NCBI RefSeq assembly: GCF_932526225.1
Contig: NC_064039.1
Span: forward strand, 3,795,001-3,859,000
From: Nematostella vectensis
Lineage: Eukaryota; Cnidaria; Anthozoa; Actiniaria; Edwardsiidae
Reading direction: 5' to 3'
DNA: 64,000 bases
Position numbers and translations under genes: made by a program. Within the stretch, counting starts at the first letter, position 1. Each line of letters starts with the position of its first letter. Shown here in pieces: positions 24,601-37,287 of this stretch. The notes below the pieces were generated by a model, which saw only the letters and a list, made by a program, of their open reading frames with translations, had not been told where the DNA came from and searched no databases.

Positions 24601-27600
24601 AAGTACCCAAGAGTGAAAGGGTTAACAGGACATGTGACACGTAACAACAACATAAACAAATGAAACTGTAGGTGAAGCCTGCTGGCTCTACAGTACCTTA
24701 ATATATATCATTGTTTTGACATGGTCATCTGTCAATGGATAGCTTGCTGTATGTTATACTGTATGGATCTAGGGTTTGAGTCCAGTGGGACCTACCCCCT
24801 TTCAGAAATTTTGCTTAAAAATATAAAGAGGTATCAGGTAATCTTCAGAAGAACATTGAATCTGACCCCTCCTTTCTTGAAATCTTCGCTTCATCCCCCT
24901 TTTATTGGGACTCCTGGGTCTGCACTTGTTGATTAATATTTTCTTCCTATACACAGGATGGCGTTGAAGTAGCAAAAGAGGGATCCTCCAGTGAACCAAT
25001 TAGCAACAAGAGACCAAGCAAAGACTCCCAGAAAGCTCTGTTTTATGGCAGATTTGTAAAGGTAATTTTTGTTTTTTTTTTACCCACTTTTGCAAAACAA
25101 GCCTCAGTTACATATCCTTGATTTCACAGTCTCTGATCTTACAATATCATAGCTCTGAATTATTTTTTTCTGATGAAATATGATGTGTTCTTTTTTGTAC
25201 ATTCGATTAACATAGGCTTCAGACTCTGCACCCAAAGAGAAAGGTGCTTCTGATTCAGGATCAGATTTAGAGGCTGATAAGGATTACTCCAACCTGTATG
25301 TAAATAAAGTACTCAACATGGCCTACATTACACTCAACATGGCCTAAATTACACTCAACATTACCTACATTACACTCAATTTTGACCTACATTACGCTCA
25401 ACATGACCTACATTTCACTCAACATGACCTACATTACACTCAACATTACCTACATTACACTCAACATGACCTACATTACACTCAACATGACCTACATTAC
25501 ACTCAACATTACCTACATTACACTCAACATGACCTACATTACACTCAACACAAACTACATTACACTCAACACGACCTACATTACACTCAACACGACCTAC
25601 ATTACACTCAACACGACCTGCAATACACTCAACACGACCTGCAATACACTCAACACGACCTGCATTACACTCAACACGACCTACATTACACTCAACACGA
25701 CCTACATTACACTCAACACGACCTACATTACACTCAACATGACCTACATTACACTCAACATGACCTGCATTACACTCAACATGACCTGCATTACACTCAA
25801 CATGACCTACATTACACTCAACATGACCTACATTACACTCAACACAAACTACATTACACTCAACATTACCTACATTACACTCAACACAAACTACATTACA
25901 CTCAACATTACCTACATTACTCTCAACATGACCTACATTACACTCAACATGACCTGCATTACACTCAACATGACCTACATTACACTCAACATGACCTACA
26001 TTACACTCAACATGACCTACATACATTACACTCAACATGACCTACATTACACTCAACATGACCTACATTACACTCAACATGACCTACATTACACTCAACA
26101 TGACCTACATTACACTCAACATGACCTACATTACACTCAACATGACCTACATTACACTCAACATGACCTACATTACACTCAACACAAACTACATTACACT
26201 CAACATTACCTACATTACACTCAACACAAACTACATTACACTCAACATTACCTACATTACACTCAACATGACCTACATTACTTTCAACATGACCTACATT
26301 ACACTCAACACGACCTACATTACACTCAACATGACCTACATTACACTCAACACGACCTACATTACACTCAACATGACCTACATTACACTCAACATGACCT
26401 ACATTACACTTAACATGACCTACATTACACTCAACATGACCTACATTACACTCAACATGACCTACATTACACTCAACATGACCTACATTACACTCAACAC
26501 GAACTACATTACACTCAACACAAACTACATTACACTCAACACTACCTACATTACACTCAACACGACCTACATTACACTCAACACGACCTACATTACACTC
26601 AACACGACCTGCAATACACTCAACACGACCTGCAATACACTCAACACGACCTACATTACACTCAACATTACCTACATTACACTCAACATGACCTACATTA
26701 CACTCAACATGACCTACATTACACTCAACATGACCTACATTACACTCAACATGACCTACATTACACTCAACACAAACTACATTACACTCAACATTACCTA
26801 CATTACACTCAACACAAACTACATTACACTCAACATTACCTACATTACTCTCAACATGACCTACATTACACTCAACATGACCTGCATTACACTCAACATG
26901 ACCTACATTACACTCAACATGACCTACATTACACTCAACATGACCTACATTACACTCAACATGACCTACATACATTACACTCAACATGACCTACATTACA
27001 CTCAACATGACCTACATTACACTCAACATGACCTACATTACACTCAACATGACCTACATTACACTCAACATGACCTACATTACACTCAACATGACCTACA
27101 TTACACTCAACACAAACTACATTACACTCAACACAAACTACATTACACTCAACATTACCTACATTACACTCAACACAAACTACATTACACTCAACATTAC
27201 CTACATTACACTCAACATGACCTACATTACTTTCAACATGACCTACATTACACTCAACACGACCTACATTACACTCAACACGACCTACATTACACTCAAC
27301 ACGACCTACATTACACTCAACATGACCTACATTACACTCAACATGACCTACATTACACTCAACATGACCTACATTACACTCAACATGACCTACATTACAC
27401 TCAACATGACCTACATTACACTCAACACAAACTACATTACACTCAACACAAACTACATTACACTCAACACAAACTACATTACACTCAACACGACCTACAT
27501 TACACTCAACACGACCTACATTACACTCAACACGACCTGCAATACACTCAACACGACCTGCAATACACTCAACACGACCTGCATTACACTCAACACGACC

Positions 27601-30600
27601 TACATTACACTCAACACGACCTACATTACACTCAACACGACCTACATTACACTCAACATGACCTACATTACACTCAACATGACCTGCATTACACTCAACA
27701 TGACCTGCATCACACTCAACATGACCTACATTACACTCAACATGACCTACATTACACTCAACATGACCTACATTACACTCAACATGACCTACATTACACT
27801 CAACATGACCTACATTACACTGAACATGACCTACATTACACTGAACATGACCTACATTACACTGAACATGACCTACATTACACTCAACATGACCTACATT
27901 ACACTCAACATGACCTACATTACACTCAACATGACCTACATTACACTCAACATGACCTACATTACACTCAACATGACCTACATTACACTCAACATGACCT
28001 ACATTACACTCAACATGACCTACATTACACTCAACATGGCCTACATTACACTCAACATGACGTACATTACACTCAACATGGCCTACATTACTCTCAACAT
28101 GACCTACATTACTCTCAACATGACCTACATTACACTCAACATGACCTACATTACACTCAACATGACCTACATTACACTCAACATGACCTACATTACACTC
28201 AACATGACCTACATTACACTCAACATGACCTACATTACACTCAACATGACCTACATTACACTCAACATGACCTACATTAACATGACCTACATTACACTCA
28301 ACACGACCTACATTACACTCAACATGACCTGCATTACACTCAACATGACCTGCATTACACTCAACATGACCTACATTACACTCAACATTACCTACATTAC
28401 ACTCAACATGACCTACATTACACTCAACACGAACTACATTACACTCAACACAAACTACATTACACTCAACACGAACTACATTACACTCAACACGAACTAC
28501 ATTACACTCAACACGAACTACATTACACTCAACATGACCTACATTACACTCAACATGACCTACATTACACTCAACATGACCTACATTACACTCAACACGA
28601 ACTACATTACACTCAACACGAACTACATTACACTCAACATGACCTACATTACACTCAACACAACCTACATTGCACTCAACATGACCTACATTACACTCAA
28701 CATGACCTACATTACACTGAACATGACCTACATTACACTGAACATGACCTGCATTACACTGAACATGACCTACATTACACCCAACATGACCTACATTACA
28801 CTCAACATGACCTACATTAAGGAACTGTCCTTTAATTAGGAGCCTCATGTACTATAGGTGGCGTAGTTGGCAGAGTGTTGCAGGGGGCGCTTATTCTAAA
28901 ATTTGAGGTACAGGGGGGGTGCTTATTAAAAGAAGGATGCTATTCAAATCATTATGTATTGATAATCTTTAAATATTTGAAAGGAATCTTCCCATTCAAG
29001 ACTTTGCATTTATTGTGGCTTATCATCCTCAATTATTTAAAATATACATAATTAAAAATGGCAAGGAGTTCCCAAGAAACCATAAGCCTTTTAAGTAAAA
29101 AGAACTCTTCATAATTTAGAATTTATAAAGTATAATTACTTAATTATTTGATAAATATTTAGGAAATTTCTTGCCTTTTTAGGCACTCTGAAGATAAAGT
29201 CTTCATGGCCTGCGGCGGTAGAACTGCACACAAGTAAGTGAAATGCTGTGAAAAATTCAGCTTTGTTATATTTAAAAGTTGCTTCTTAATAGGCTCACAG
29301 TGACTTACATACAGTACTGATGCTTGATTGGGCATTTATGTATATTATTAGAGGGCTACTGTATTTGCAATCAACAGTACATTAGTTCTTAACTGGTATA
29401 TCAAAGTATTAGAGATCTTACAGGTGCAGAACATTCTGATTTTGCACATACAGTACTCAACTCTTTTTAAAATACATTGTTGCTATTCACAATGTTAACT
29501 GTTTAGAAAGTCAAAAAAGTTTTTTTTTCTAATGAGTTCTGGTACAAATTCATGGCTATTATTGGAATGCTTTTGTGTTTCATTTGAGGGCAGGCTTAGG
29601 TGGAAGTGATGCTTTATAAGGTTTTGAAACAATCACTTGTCCAAGCACCATATTTACGAGTATAATATTAGTTCTTCGTGCATCATTTTTTTTAAGAGCT
29701 GCCAGGCATGGCTTCAGACTAAGCGGCAAATTACAAAGGATTCAAGAGCATGAGAAAGTTGCCTTGTCAGCTCCTTGGTAAGTGTACCCTGTGATCTTCG
29801 CTTGCTAAGTGTACCCTGTGATCTTCTCTTGCTAAGTGTACCCTGTGATCTTCGCTTGCTAAGTGTACCCTGTGATCTTCGCTTGCTAAGTGTAACCTGT
29901 GATCTTCGCTTGCTAAGTGTACCCTGTGATCTTCTCTTGCTAAGTGTACCCTGTGATCTTCTCTTGCTAAGTGTACCCTGTGATCTTCTCTTGCTAAGTG
30001 TACCCTGTGATCTTCTCTTGCTAAGTGTACCCTGTGATCTTCGCTTGCTAAGTGTACCCTGTGATCTTCTCTTGCTAAGTGTACCCTGTGATCTTCGCTT
30101 GTTAAGTGTACCCTGTGATCTTCTCTTGGTAAGTGTACCATGTGATCTTCTCTTGCTAAGTGTACCCTGTGATCTTCGCTTGCTAAGTGTACCATGTGAT
30201 CTTCTCTTGCTAAGTGTACCCTGTGATCTTCGCTTGCTAAGTGTACCATGTGATCTTCGCTTGCTAAGTGTACCCTGTGATCTTCTCTTGCTAAGTGTAC
30301 CCTGTGATCTTCTCTTGCTAAGTGTACCCTGTGATCTTCTCTTGCTAAGTGTACCATGTGATCTTCTCTTGCTAAGTGTACCCTGAGATCTTCTCTTGCT
30401 AAGTGTACCCTGTGATCTTCTCTTGCTAAGTGTACCCTGTGATCTTCTCTTGGTAAGTGTACCATGTGATCTTCGCTTGCTAAGTGTACCCTGTGATCTT
30501 CTCTTGCTAAGTGTACCCTGTGATCTTCTCTTGCTAAGTGTACCCTGTGATCTTCGCTTGCTAAGTGTACCCTGTGATCTTCGCTTGCTAAGTGTACCCT

Positions 30601-33600
30601 GTGATCTTCTCTTGCTAAGTGTACCCTGTGATCTTCTCTTGCTAAGTGTACCCTGTGATCTTCTCTTGCTAAGTGTACCCTGAGATCTTCTCTTGCTAAG
30701 TGTACCCTGTGATCTTCTCTTGCTAAGTGTACCCTGAGATCTTCTCTTGCTAAGTGTACCCTGTGATCTTCTCTTGCTAAGTGTACCCTGAGATCTTCTC
30801 TTGCTAAGTGTACCCTGTGATCTTCTCTTGCTAAGTGTACCCTGTGATCTTCTCTTGGTAAGTGTACCATGTGATCTTCTCTTGCTAAGTGTACCCTGTG
30901 ATCTTCGCTTGCTAAGTGTACCCTGTGATCTTCGCTTGCTAAGTGTACCCTGTGATCTTCTCTTGCTAAGTGTACCCTGTGATCTTCTCTTGCTAAGTGT
31001 ACCCTGTGATCTTCGCTTGCTAAGTGTACCCTGTGATCTTCGCTTGGTAAGTGTACCCTGTGATCTTCTCTTGCTAAGTGTACCCTGTGATCTTCGCTTG
31101 GTAAGTGTACCCTGTGATCTTCGCTTGCTAAGTGTACCCTGTGATCTTCTCTTGGTAAGTGTACCATGTGATCTTCTCTTGCTAAGTGTACCCTGTGATC
31201 TTCTCTTGCTAAGTGTACCCTGTGATCTTCTCTTGCTAAGTGTACCCTGTGATCTTCTCTTGCTAAGTGTACCCTGTGATCTTCTCTTGCTAAGTGTACC
31301 CTGTGATCTTCTCTTGCTAAGTGTACCATGTGATCTTCGCTTGCTAAGTGTACCCTGTGATCTTCGCTTGCTAAGTGTACCCTGTGATCTTCTCTTGCTA
31401 AGTGTACCCTGTGATCTTCGCTTGCTAAGTGTACCCTGTGATCTTCGCTTGCTAAGTTTACCATGTGATCTTCGCTCGGTAAGTGTACCATGTGATCTTC
31501 TCTTGCTAAGTGTACCCTGTGATCTTCTCTTGCTAAGTGTACCCTGTGATCTTCGCTTGGTAAGTGTACCCTGTGATCTTCGCTTGCTAAGTGTACCCTG
31601 TGATCTTCGCTTGGTAAGTGTACCATGCGATCTTCGCTTGCTAAGTGTACCCTGTGATCTTCGCTTGCTAAGTGTACCCTGTGATCTTCGCTTGCTAAGT
31701 GTATCCTGTGGTCTTCGCTTGGTAAGTGTACCATGTGATCTTCGCTTGGTAAGTGTACCCTGTGATCTTCGCTTGCTAAGTGTACCATGTGATCTTCGCT
31801 TGCTAAGTGTACCCTGTGATCTTCGCTTGCTAAGTGTACCCTGTGATCTTCGCTTGCTAAGTGTACCCTGTGATCTTCGCTTGCTAAGTGTACCCTGTGA
31901 TCTTCGCTTGGTAAGTGTACCCTGTGATCTTCGCTTGCTAAGTGTAACCTGTGATCTTCGCTTGCTAAGTGTACCCTGTGATCTTCGCTTGGCAAGTGTA
32001 CCCTGTGATCTTCGCTTGCTAAGTGTACCCTGTGATCTTCGCTTTGTAAGTGTAACTGTGATCTTCGCTTTGTAAGTGTACCATGTGATCTTCGCTTGCT
32101 AAGTGTACCATGTGATCTTCGCTTGCTAAGTGTACCCTGTGATCTTCGCTTGCTAAGTGTACCATGTGATCTTCTCTTGCTAAGTGTACCATGTGATCTT
32201 CGCTTGCTAAGTGTACCCTGCGATCTTCTCTTGCTGAGTGTACCCTGTGATCTTCGCTTGCTAAGTGTACCCTGCGATCTTCGCTTGCTAAGTGTACCCT
32301 GTGATCTTCGCTTGGTAAGTGTACCCTGTGATCTTCGCTTGCTAAGTGTACCCTGTGATCTTCGCTTGGTAAGTGTACCATGCGATCTTCGCTTGCTAAG
32401 TGTACCCTGTGATCTTCGCTTGGTAAGTGTACCCTGTGATCTTCGCTTGCTAAGTGTACCCTGTGGTCTTCGCTTGGTAAGTGTACCATGTGATCTTCGC
32501 TTGGTAAGTGTACCCTGTGATCTTCGCTTGCTAAGTGTACCATGTGATCTTCGCTTGCTAAGTGTACCCTGTGATCTTCGCTTGCTAAGTGTACCCTTCG
32601 ATCTTCACTTGGTAAGTGTACCCTGTGATCTTCGCTTGCTAAGTGTACCCTGTGATCTTCGCTTGGTAAGTGTACCCTGTGATCTTCACTTGGTAAGTGT
32701 ACCCTGTGATCTTCGCTTGCTAAGTGTACGCTGTGATCTTCGCTTGGTAAGTGTACCCTGTGATCTTCGCTTGGTAAGTGTACCCTGTGATCTTCGCTTG
32801 CTAAGTGTACCCTGTGATCTTCGCTTGCTAAGTGTACCATGTGATCTTCGCTTGCTAAGTGTACCATGTGATCTTCGCTTGCTAAGTGTACCCTGTGATC
32901 TTCGCTTGCTAAGTGTACCCTGTGATCTTCTCTTGCTAAGTGTACCCTGTGATCTTCGCTTGGTAAGTGTACCCTGTGATCTTCGCTTGGTAAGTGTACC
33001 CTGTGATCTTCTCTTGCTAAGTGTACCCTGTGATCTTCTCTTGCTAAGTGTACCATGGGATCTTCGCTTGCTAAGTGTACCCTGTGATCTTCGCTTGCTA
33101 AGTGTACCATGTGATCTTCTCTTGCTAAGTGTACCATGTGATCTTCGCTTGCTAAGTGTACCCTGCGATCTTCTCTTGCTGAGTGTACCCTGTGATCTTC
33201 GCTTGCTAAGTGTACCCTGTGATCTTCGCTTGGTAAGTGTACCCTGTGATCTTCGCTTGCTAAGTGTACCCTGTGATCTTCGCTTGGTAAGTGTACCATG
33301 CGATCTTCGCTTGCTAAGTGTACCCTGTGATCTTCGCTTGCTAAGTGTACCCTGTGATCTTCGCTTGCTAAGTGTACCCTGTGGTCTTTGCTTGGTAAGT
33401 GTACCATGTGATCTTCGCTTGGTAAGTGTACCCTGTGATCTTCGCTTGCTAAGTGTACCATGTGATCTTCGCTTGCTAAGTGTACCCTGTGATCTTCGCT
33501 TGCTAAGTGTACCCTGTGATCTTTGCTTGCTAAGTGTACCCTGTGATCTTCGCTTGCTAAGTGTACCCTGTGATCTTCGCTTGGTAAGTGTACCCTGTGA

Positions 33601-36600
33601 TCTTCGCTTGCTAAGTGTAACCTGTGATCTTCGCTTGCTAAGTGTACCCTGTGATCTTCGCTTGGCAAGTGTACCCTGTGATCTTCGCTTGCTAAGTGTA
33701 CCCTGTGATCTTCGCTTTGTAAGTGTAACTGTGATCTTCGCTTTGTAAGTGTACCATGTGATCTTCGCTTTGTAAGTGTACCATGTGATCTTCGCTTGCT
33801 AAGTGTACCCTGTGATCTTCGCTTGCTAAGTGTACCATGTGATCTTCTCTTGCTAAGTGTACCATGTGATCTTCGCTTGCTAAGTGTACCCTGCGATCTT
33901 CTCTTGCTGAGTGTACCCTGTGATCTTCGCTTGCTAAGTGTACCCTGCGATCTTCGCTTGCTAAGTGTACCCTGTGATCTTCGCTTGGTAAGTGTACCCT
34001 GTGATCTTCGCTTGCTAAGTGTACCCTGTGATCTTCGCTTGGTAAGTGTACCATGCGATCTTCGCTTGCTAAGTGTACCCTGTGATCTTCGCTTGGTAAG
34101 TGTACCCTGTGATCTTCGCTTGCTAAGTGTACCCTGTGGTCTTCGCTTGGTAAGTGTACCATGTGATCTTCGCTTGGTAAGTGTACCCTGTGATCTTCGC
34201 TTGCTAAGTGTACCATGTGATCTTCGCTTGCTAAGTGTACCCTGTGATCTTCGCTTGCTAAGTGTACCCTTCGATCTTCACTTGGTAAGTGTACCCTGTG
34301 ATCTTCGCTTGCTAAGTGTACCCTCTGATCTTCGCTTGGTAAGTGTACCCTGTGATCTTCACTTGGTAAGTGTACCCTGTGATCTTCGCTTGCTAAGTGT
34401 ACGCTGTGATCTTCGCTTGGTAAGTGTACCCTGTGATCTTCGCTTGCTAAGTGTACCCTGTGATCTTCGCTTGCTAAGTGTACCCTGTGATCTTCGCTTG
34501 CTAAGTGTACCATGTGATCTTCGCTTGCTAAGTGTACCCTGTGATCTTCGCTTGCTAAGTGTACCCTGTGATCTTCACTTGCTAAGTGTACCATGGGATC
34601 TTCGCTTGCTAAGTGTACCCTGTGATCTTCGCTTGGTAAGTGTACCCTGTGATCTTCGCTTGGTAAGTGTACCCTGTGATCTTCGCTTGCTAAGTGTACC
34701 CTGTGATCTCCGCTTGCTAAGTGTACCCTGTGATCTTCTCTTGCTAAGTGTACCCTGTGATCTTCGCTTGCTAAGTGTACCCTGTGATCTTCGCTTGCTA
34801 AGTGTACCATGTGATCTTCGCTTGCTAAGTGTACCCTGTGATCTTCGCTTGCTAAGTGTACCCTGTGATCTTCTCTTGCTAAGTGTACCCTGTGATCTTC
34901 GCTTGGTAAGTGTACCCTGTGATCTTCGCTTGGTAAGTGTACCCTGTGATCTTCTCTTGCTAAGTGTACCCTGTGATCTTCGCTTGCTAAGTGTACCATG
35001 GGATCTTCGCTTGCTAAGTGTACCCTGTGATCTTCGCTTGCTAAGTGTACCCTGTGATCTTCGCTTGCTAAGTGTACCCTGTGATCTTTGCTTGCTAAGT
35101 GTGCCATGTGATCTTCGCTTGCTAAGTGTACCCTGTGATCTTCGCTTGCTAAGTGTACCCTGTGATCTTCTCTTGCTAAGTGTACCCTGTGATCTTCGCT
35201 TGGTAAGTGTACCCTGTGATCTTCGCTTGGTAAGTGTACCCTGTGATCTTCTCTTGCTAAGTGTACCCTGTGATCTTCGCTTGCTAAGTGTACCATGGGA
35301 TATTCGCTTGCTAAGTGTACCCTGTGATCTTCGCTTGGTAAGTGTACCCTGTGATCTTCGCTTGCTAAGTGTACCATGTGATCTTCGCTTGCTAAGTGTA
35401 CCCTGTGATCTTCTCTTGCTAAGTGTACCCTGTGATCTTCTCTTGCTAAGTGTACCCTGTGATCTTCTCTTGCTAAGTGTACCCTGTGATCTTCGCTTGC
35501 TAAGTGTACCATGGGATATTCGCTTGCTAAGTGTACCCTGTGATCTTCGCTTGCTAAGTGTACCATGTGATCTTCGCTTGCTAAGTGTACCATGTGATCT
35601 TCGCTTGCTAAGTGTACCCTGTGATCTTCTCTTGCTAAGTGTACCCTGTGATCTTCTCTTGCTAAGTGTACCCTGTGATCTTCGCTTGGCAAGTGTACCC
35701 TGTGATCTTCGCTTGCTAAGTGAACCTTGGAAGTTAACAAGGTCATGGGCGAGGCCCTTATAATTACTTTCGTGATTTATGACTGCCTTTTTTTTAATTT
35801 CCCTTTCAACTTTGTGTTTGCTTCAAAAGGAGATTAGTGTGACTACATGCTATCGTCCGATTTCCAGATAACGAAGGCCATATGGAGTTTAAGCTTTTGC
35901 ACAATGGTCCACGGGAAAAGCAATAATACAAACTTTTGCTAACAAGTCTCATTTGGGTTCATCATAAAAACAGGTTTATCCAAGAAAATTTCCAAATGCA
36001 AAGTTTTACATATAAATGTAATGATATTATTCAAAAGGTGTATTTTTAATATATTATAAAAGTATATTAACAGGAACCTCTGAATTCTGTCTTGGTTTAC
36101 TCTTTGCATCTATGTTTAGTTCCAGAAGTTCAAGTCCAGTGACCGTATCCGCTGAGTTTGTCGAGGATGGTGTTGTTTCAAAGAAACAGAAGAAAAGGGA
36201 AAAGCGGTCGTATAGTGATAGCGAGGAATGTACGAGAAAGAAGAAGAAAAAAAATGCTGCGAAAATAGAGAAAGAAGAGAAAGTGAGATCTGGAAAGAAT
36301 AGTAAGAAGCAAAGGAAAAGAGAGCTAGAGATATGCGATGTTGAAGAGAAACAAGCAGAGACGGGTTTAGATAGAATGTGCCGTAAAAAGGCTAAGAATT
36401 CGAAGGACAATTTGGGAAAGCAAAAAGAAACAGACACGGCCCTAGAGGTGCACGGCGGGAAAGAAACGACAAAGAAAAGGAAGAAGAAATCGAAAAAGAG
36501 CTCTCAGCAAACTGAGGAATTGGATGTAGCGATGAGTACTGAATGTTTGAAAAAAGCTAAGAAAAGCAAATTGAAGGAAACGGAAGGAAATGAAAATGAT

Positions 36601-36903
36601 AACGAAAACGCAAGTGAGAATGGCGTAGATATTGCGGATTATAATAAAGATGAAAAGGGAAAGAAATCTCATAGCAGTAGCAAAGGGGAAAACAAAGAGA
36701 AGAACTCGAAGAAGGCAAAACGCGAGACACGAGAAGCTGATGTTTGTGAGTTGGAAGTCAATGGACTTTTGAAGGAAAAAAAGACAAAATCAACGGACGC
36801 AGCCGATGTACGTGATCAGATTGAGAGAGAACAATCGGAAGAATTTGTTAAATCCAAAAAGAAAAAAAAGAAGAAACAAAAAGAGAAAAACAAGGTAAGT
36901 TAG
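21593..36903 (+). CDS. GPATCH4: G-patch domain-containing protein 4-like protein, eight exons
   Basis: The coding sequence joins 21593-21647, 22445-22518, 22863-22955, 24957-25061, 25216-25295, 29183-29233, 29697-29777 and 36120-36903, giving 440 residues. All junctions are GT-AG and keep phase. G-patch proteins activate DEAH-box helicases; human GPATCH4 is nucleolar, partners DHX15 and is linked to rRNA and snRNA 2'-O-methylation. The order of signatures matches the family: an N-terminal G-patch (LLEKHGWEEGKGLGKEEGGI, residues 10-29), HWWDHVFNKTA at 55-65, FYGRFVK at 103-109, CGGRTAHKAARHGF at 146-159, then an extremely Lys-rich tail from about 194. Introns 5 and 7 are filled with tandem arrays. 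The tail frame ends in AAG|GTAAGTTAG: a perfect splice donor lies three codons before the TAG, so a ninth exon cannot be excluded. Confidence 0.9.
22445..22518 (+). CDS. GPATCH4: GPATCH4-like exon 2
   Basis: This exon encodes residues 19-43, GKGLGKEEGGITKAIKVG and on to DTRG, the second half of the G-patch. The acceptor is CATTGTAG and the donor is GGG|GTAAGG. Confidence 0.87.
22863..22955 (+). CDS. GPATCH4: GPATCH4-like exon 3
   Basis: This exon encodes residues 44-74, including FHWWDHVFNKTAKSIVVK, the block that follows the G-patch in GPATCH4. The acceptor is GCTATTCAG and the donor is GAG|GTACAG. Confidence 0.87.
23391..23644. mobile_element. 254-bp MITE flanked by TTAA in GPATCH4 intron 3
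   Basis: The 30-bp ends (left begins TTAAAGCTGCATTG; the reverse complement of the right begins TTAAAGCCGCACAG) match at 27 of 30 positions, including a common GTCACCAGTTTACTTCC. TTAA at both ends is the target duplication of piggyBac-type elements. No coding capacity is present. Confidence 0.7.
24957..25061 (+). CDS. GPATCH4: GPATCH4-like exon 4
   Basis: This exon encodes residues 75-109, DGVEVAKEG to ALFYGRFVK. The acceptor is CTATACACAG and the donor is AAG|GTAATT. The FYGRFVK end corresponds to a conserved block of the family. Confidence 0.85.
25216..25295 (+). CDS. GPATCH4: GPATCH4-like exon 5
   Basis: This exon encodes residues 110-135 and two bases of Leu136. It is an acidic, Ser-rich linker (ASDSGSDLEADKDY). 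The acceptor is AACATAG and the donor is CT|GTATGT. The 21-bp array starts 15 bp after the exon end. Confidence 0.78.
25311..28820. repeat. 21-bp minisatellite, about 167 units, in GPATCH4 intron 5
   Basis: The unit begins ACATTACACTCAACATGACC and is repeated without interruption for about 3.5 kb. Variants CATGACC, CACGACC, CATTACC, CACAAAC and CACGAAC are arranged in recurring blocks. Two copies of a four-base slip (ACCTACATACATT) at 26015 and 26964 and two ACTTTCAAC variants at 26280 and 27229 are both 949 bp apart, which shows a higher-order repeat near 0.95 kb. The unit is a multiple of three without stops, so both strands show very long false ORFs. Confidence 0.97.
28821..29182. other. 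rest of GPATCH4 intron 5
   Basis: This is AT-rich sequence with two G-runs (28880-28886 and 28911-28919), each followed by CGCTTATT or TGCTTATT, which look like a degenerate two-copy repeat. There is no coding content. Confidence 0.5.
29183..29233 (+). CDS. GPATCH4: GPATCH4-like exon 6
   Basis: This exon encodes residues 136-153 (split at both ends), HSEDKVFMACGGRTAHK. The GGRTAHKAAR block, shared with exon 7, is the second diagnostic GPATCH4 motif. The acceptor is CTTTTTAG and the donor is AA|GTAAGT. Confidence 0.87.
29697..29777 (+). CDS. GPATCH4: GPATCH4-like exon 7
   Basis: This exon encodes residues 153-180 (split at both ends), AARHGFRLSGKLQRIQEHEK and on to ALSAP. The acceptor TTTTTTTAAG|AG is chosen because the alternative AG two bases later breaks the frame. 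The donor CCTTG|GTAAGT is the first copy of the 27-bp array unit. If intron 7 is retained, the next codons are TGG TAA, an immediate stop. Confidence 0.87.
29774..35722. repeat. 27-bp minisatellite, about 220 units, in GPATCH4 intron 7
   Basis: The unit is CTTG(G/C)TAAGTGTACC followed by (C/A)TGTGATCTTC(G/T). The first unit includes the last four bases of exon 7 and the splice donor itself. By my reading about 50 units keep GGTAAGT, a perfect donor consensus; the rest have GCTAAGT, which destroys the GT. Rare variants (TTGGCAAGTG at 31989 and 33662; TTTGTAAGTGTAACTGTG at 32043 and 33716) recur 1673 bp apart, showing higher-order duplication of about 62 units. Long ORFs on both strands are artefacts of the unit length. 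Confidence 0.97.
35723..36119. other. rest of GPATCH4 intron 7
   Basis: This is unique AT-rich sequence ending in the acceptor CATCTATGTTTAG at 36119. An alternative AG at 36072-36073 would put a stop in frame. Nothing else is recognised. Confidence 0.6.
36120..36903 (+). CDS. GPATCH4: GPATCH4-like exon 8 (Lys-rich tail)
   Basis: This exon encodes residues 180-440: a highly basic tail with many KKKK and KKRKKK blocks alternating with acidic Ser/Glu stretches, as in other GPATCH4 proteins. Such tails act as nucleolar localisation and RNA-binding regions. Codon phase joins exon 7 correctly (TG|T). The frame ends GTA AGT TAG at 36895-36903, which is itself a splice-donor consensus. Confidence 0.83.
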
Positions 36904-37287
36904 CTTTATTTGGCAATACCGTATAGATCAGGATAACCTGAGATGATGTCAACTCTAGTTCTGGCCGTCCTGGTGTATTCTAATGCTCTTCGAGCTAAGC
37001 CTGGTCCCTACGTTTTGATCAGGTTACCTGTGGTTGTTGATCAACTGCGCAAAGTCTGGGACGAGCTCAGATCGCTGAAAGGGAAGAGGGTTGACCGTGA
37101 CGACACACAGATCATCCACCACAGGGAACCAGATCAGGCCCACGGGACAGGCGTACAGAACTATTTCGAGATATCACATCCTTCACATAGTAAAGAGCAA
37201 TGGGTTCTACAAAGGGGACAATACGAATAACACGTGTTTCCGGAATTAATCAGTGTCTACGCACTTTTTCCGCTAAGGACTAGATTT
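36904..37287. other. region between GPATCH4 and the 42-bp array
   Basis: A 95-codon open frame at 36943-37230 begins with ATG but shows no family features. Its first part is hydrophobic and it might be a further exon or a chance frame. Nothing else is recognised. Confidence 0.3.

Noticed and set aside
24722-24800. B-box-like GGTTTGAGTCC resembling a tRNA or tRNA-derived SINE
   Set aside because: No acceptor or D-stem pairing could be found around it.
25382-28848. Very long ORFs (up to about 750 codons) on both strands of the 21-bp array
   Set aside because: The unit is a multiple of three without stops, so every frame set stays open; the region lies inside a GPATCH4 intron.
25311-35722. CRISPR-like regular repeats
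   Set aside because: There are no unique spacers; the units are contiguous, and this is an animal genome.
29767-35763. Very long ORFs (up to about 740 codons) on both strands of the 27-bp array
   Set aside because: These are the same kind of artefact, from a 27-bp unit inside GPATCH4 intron 7.
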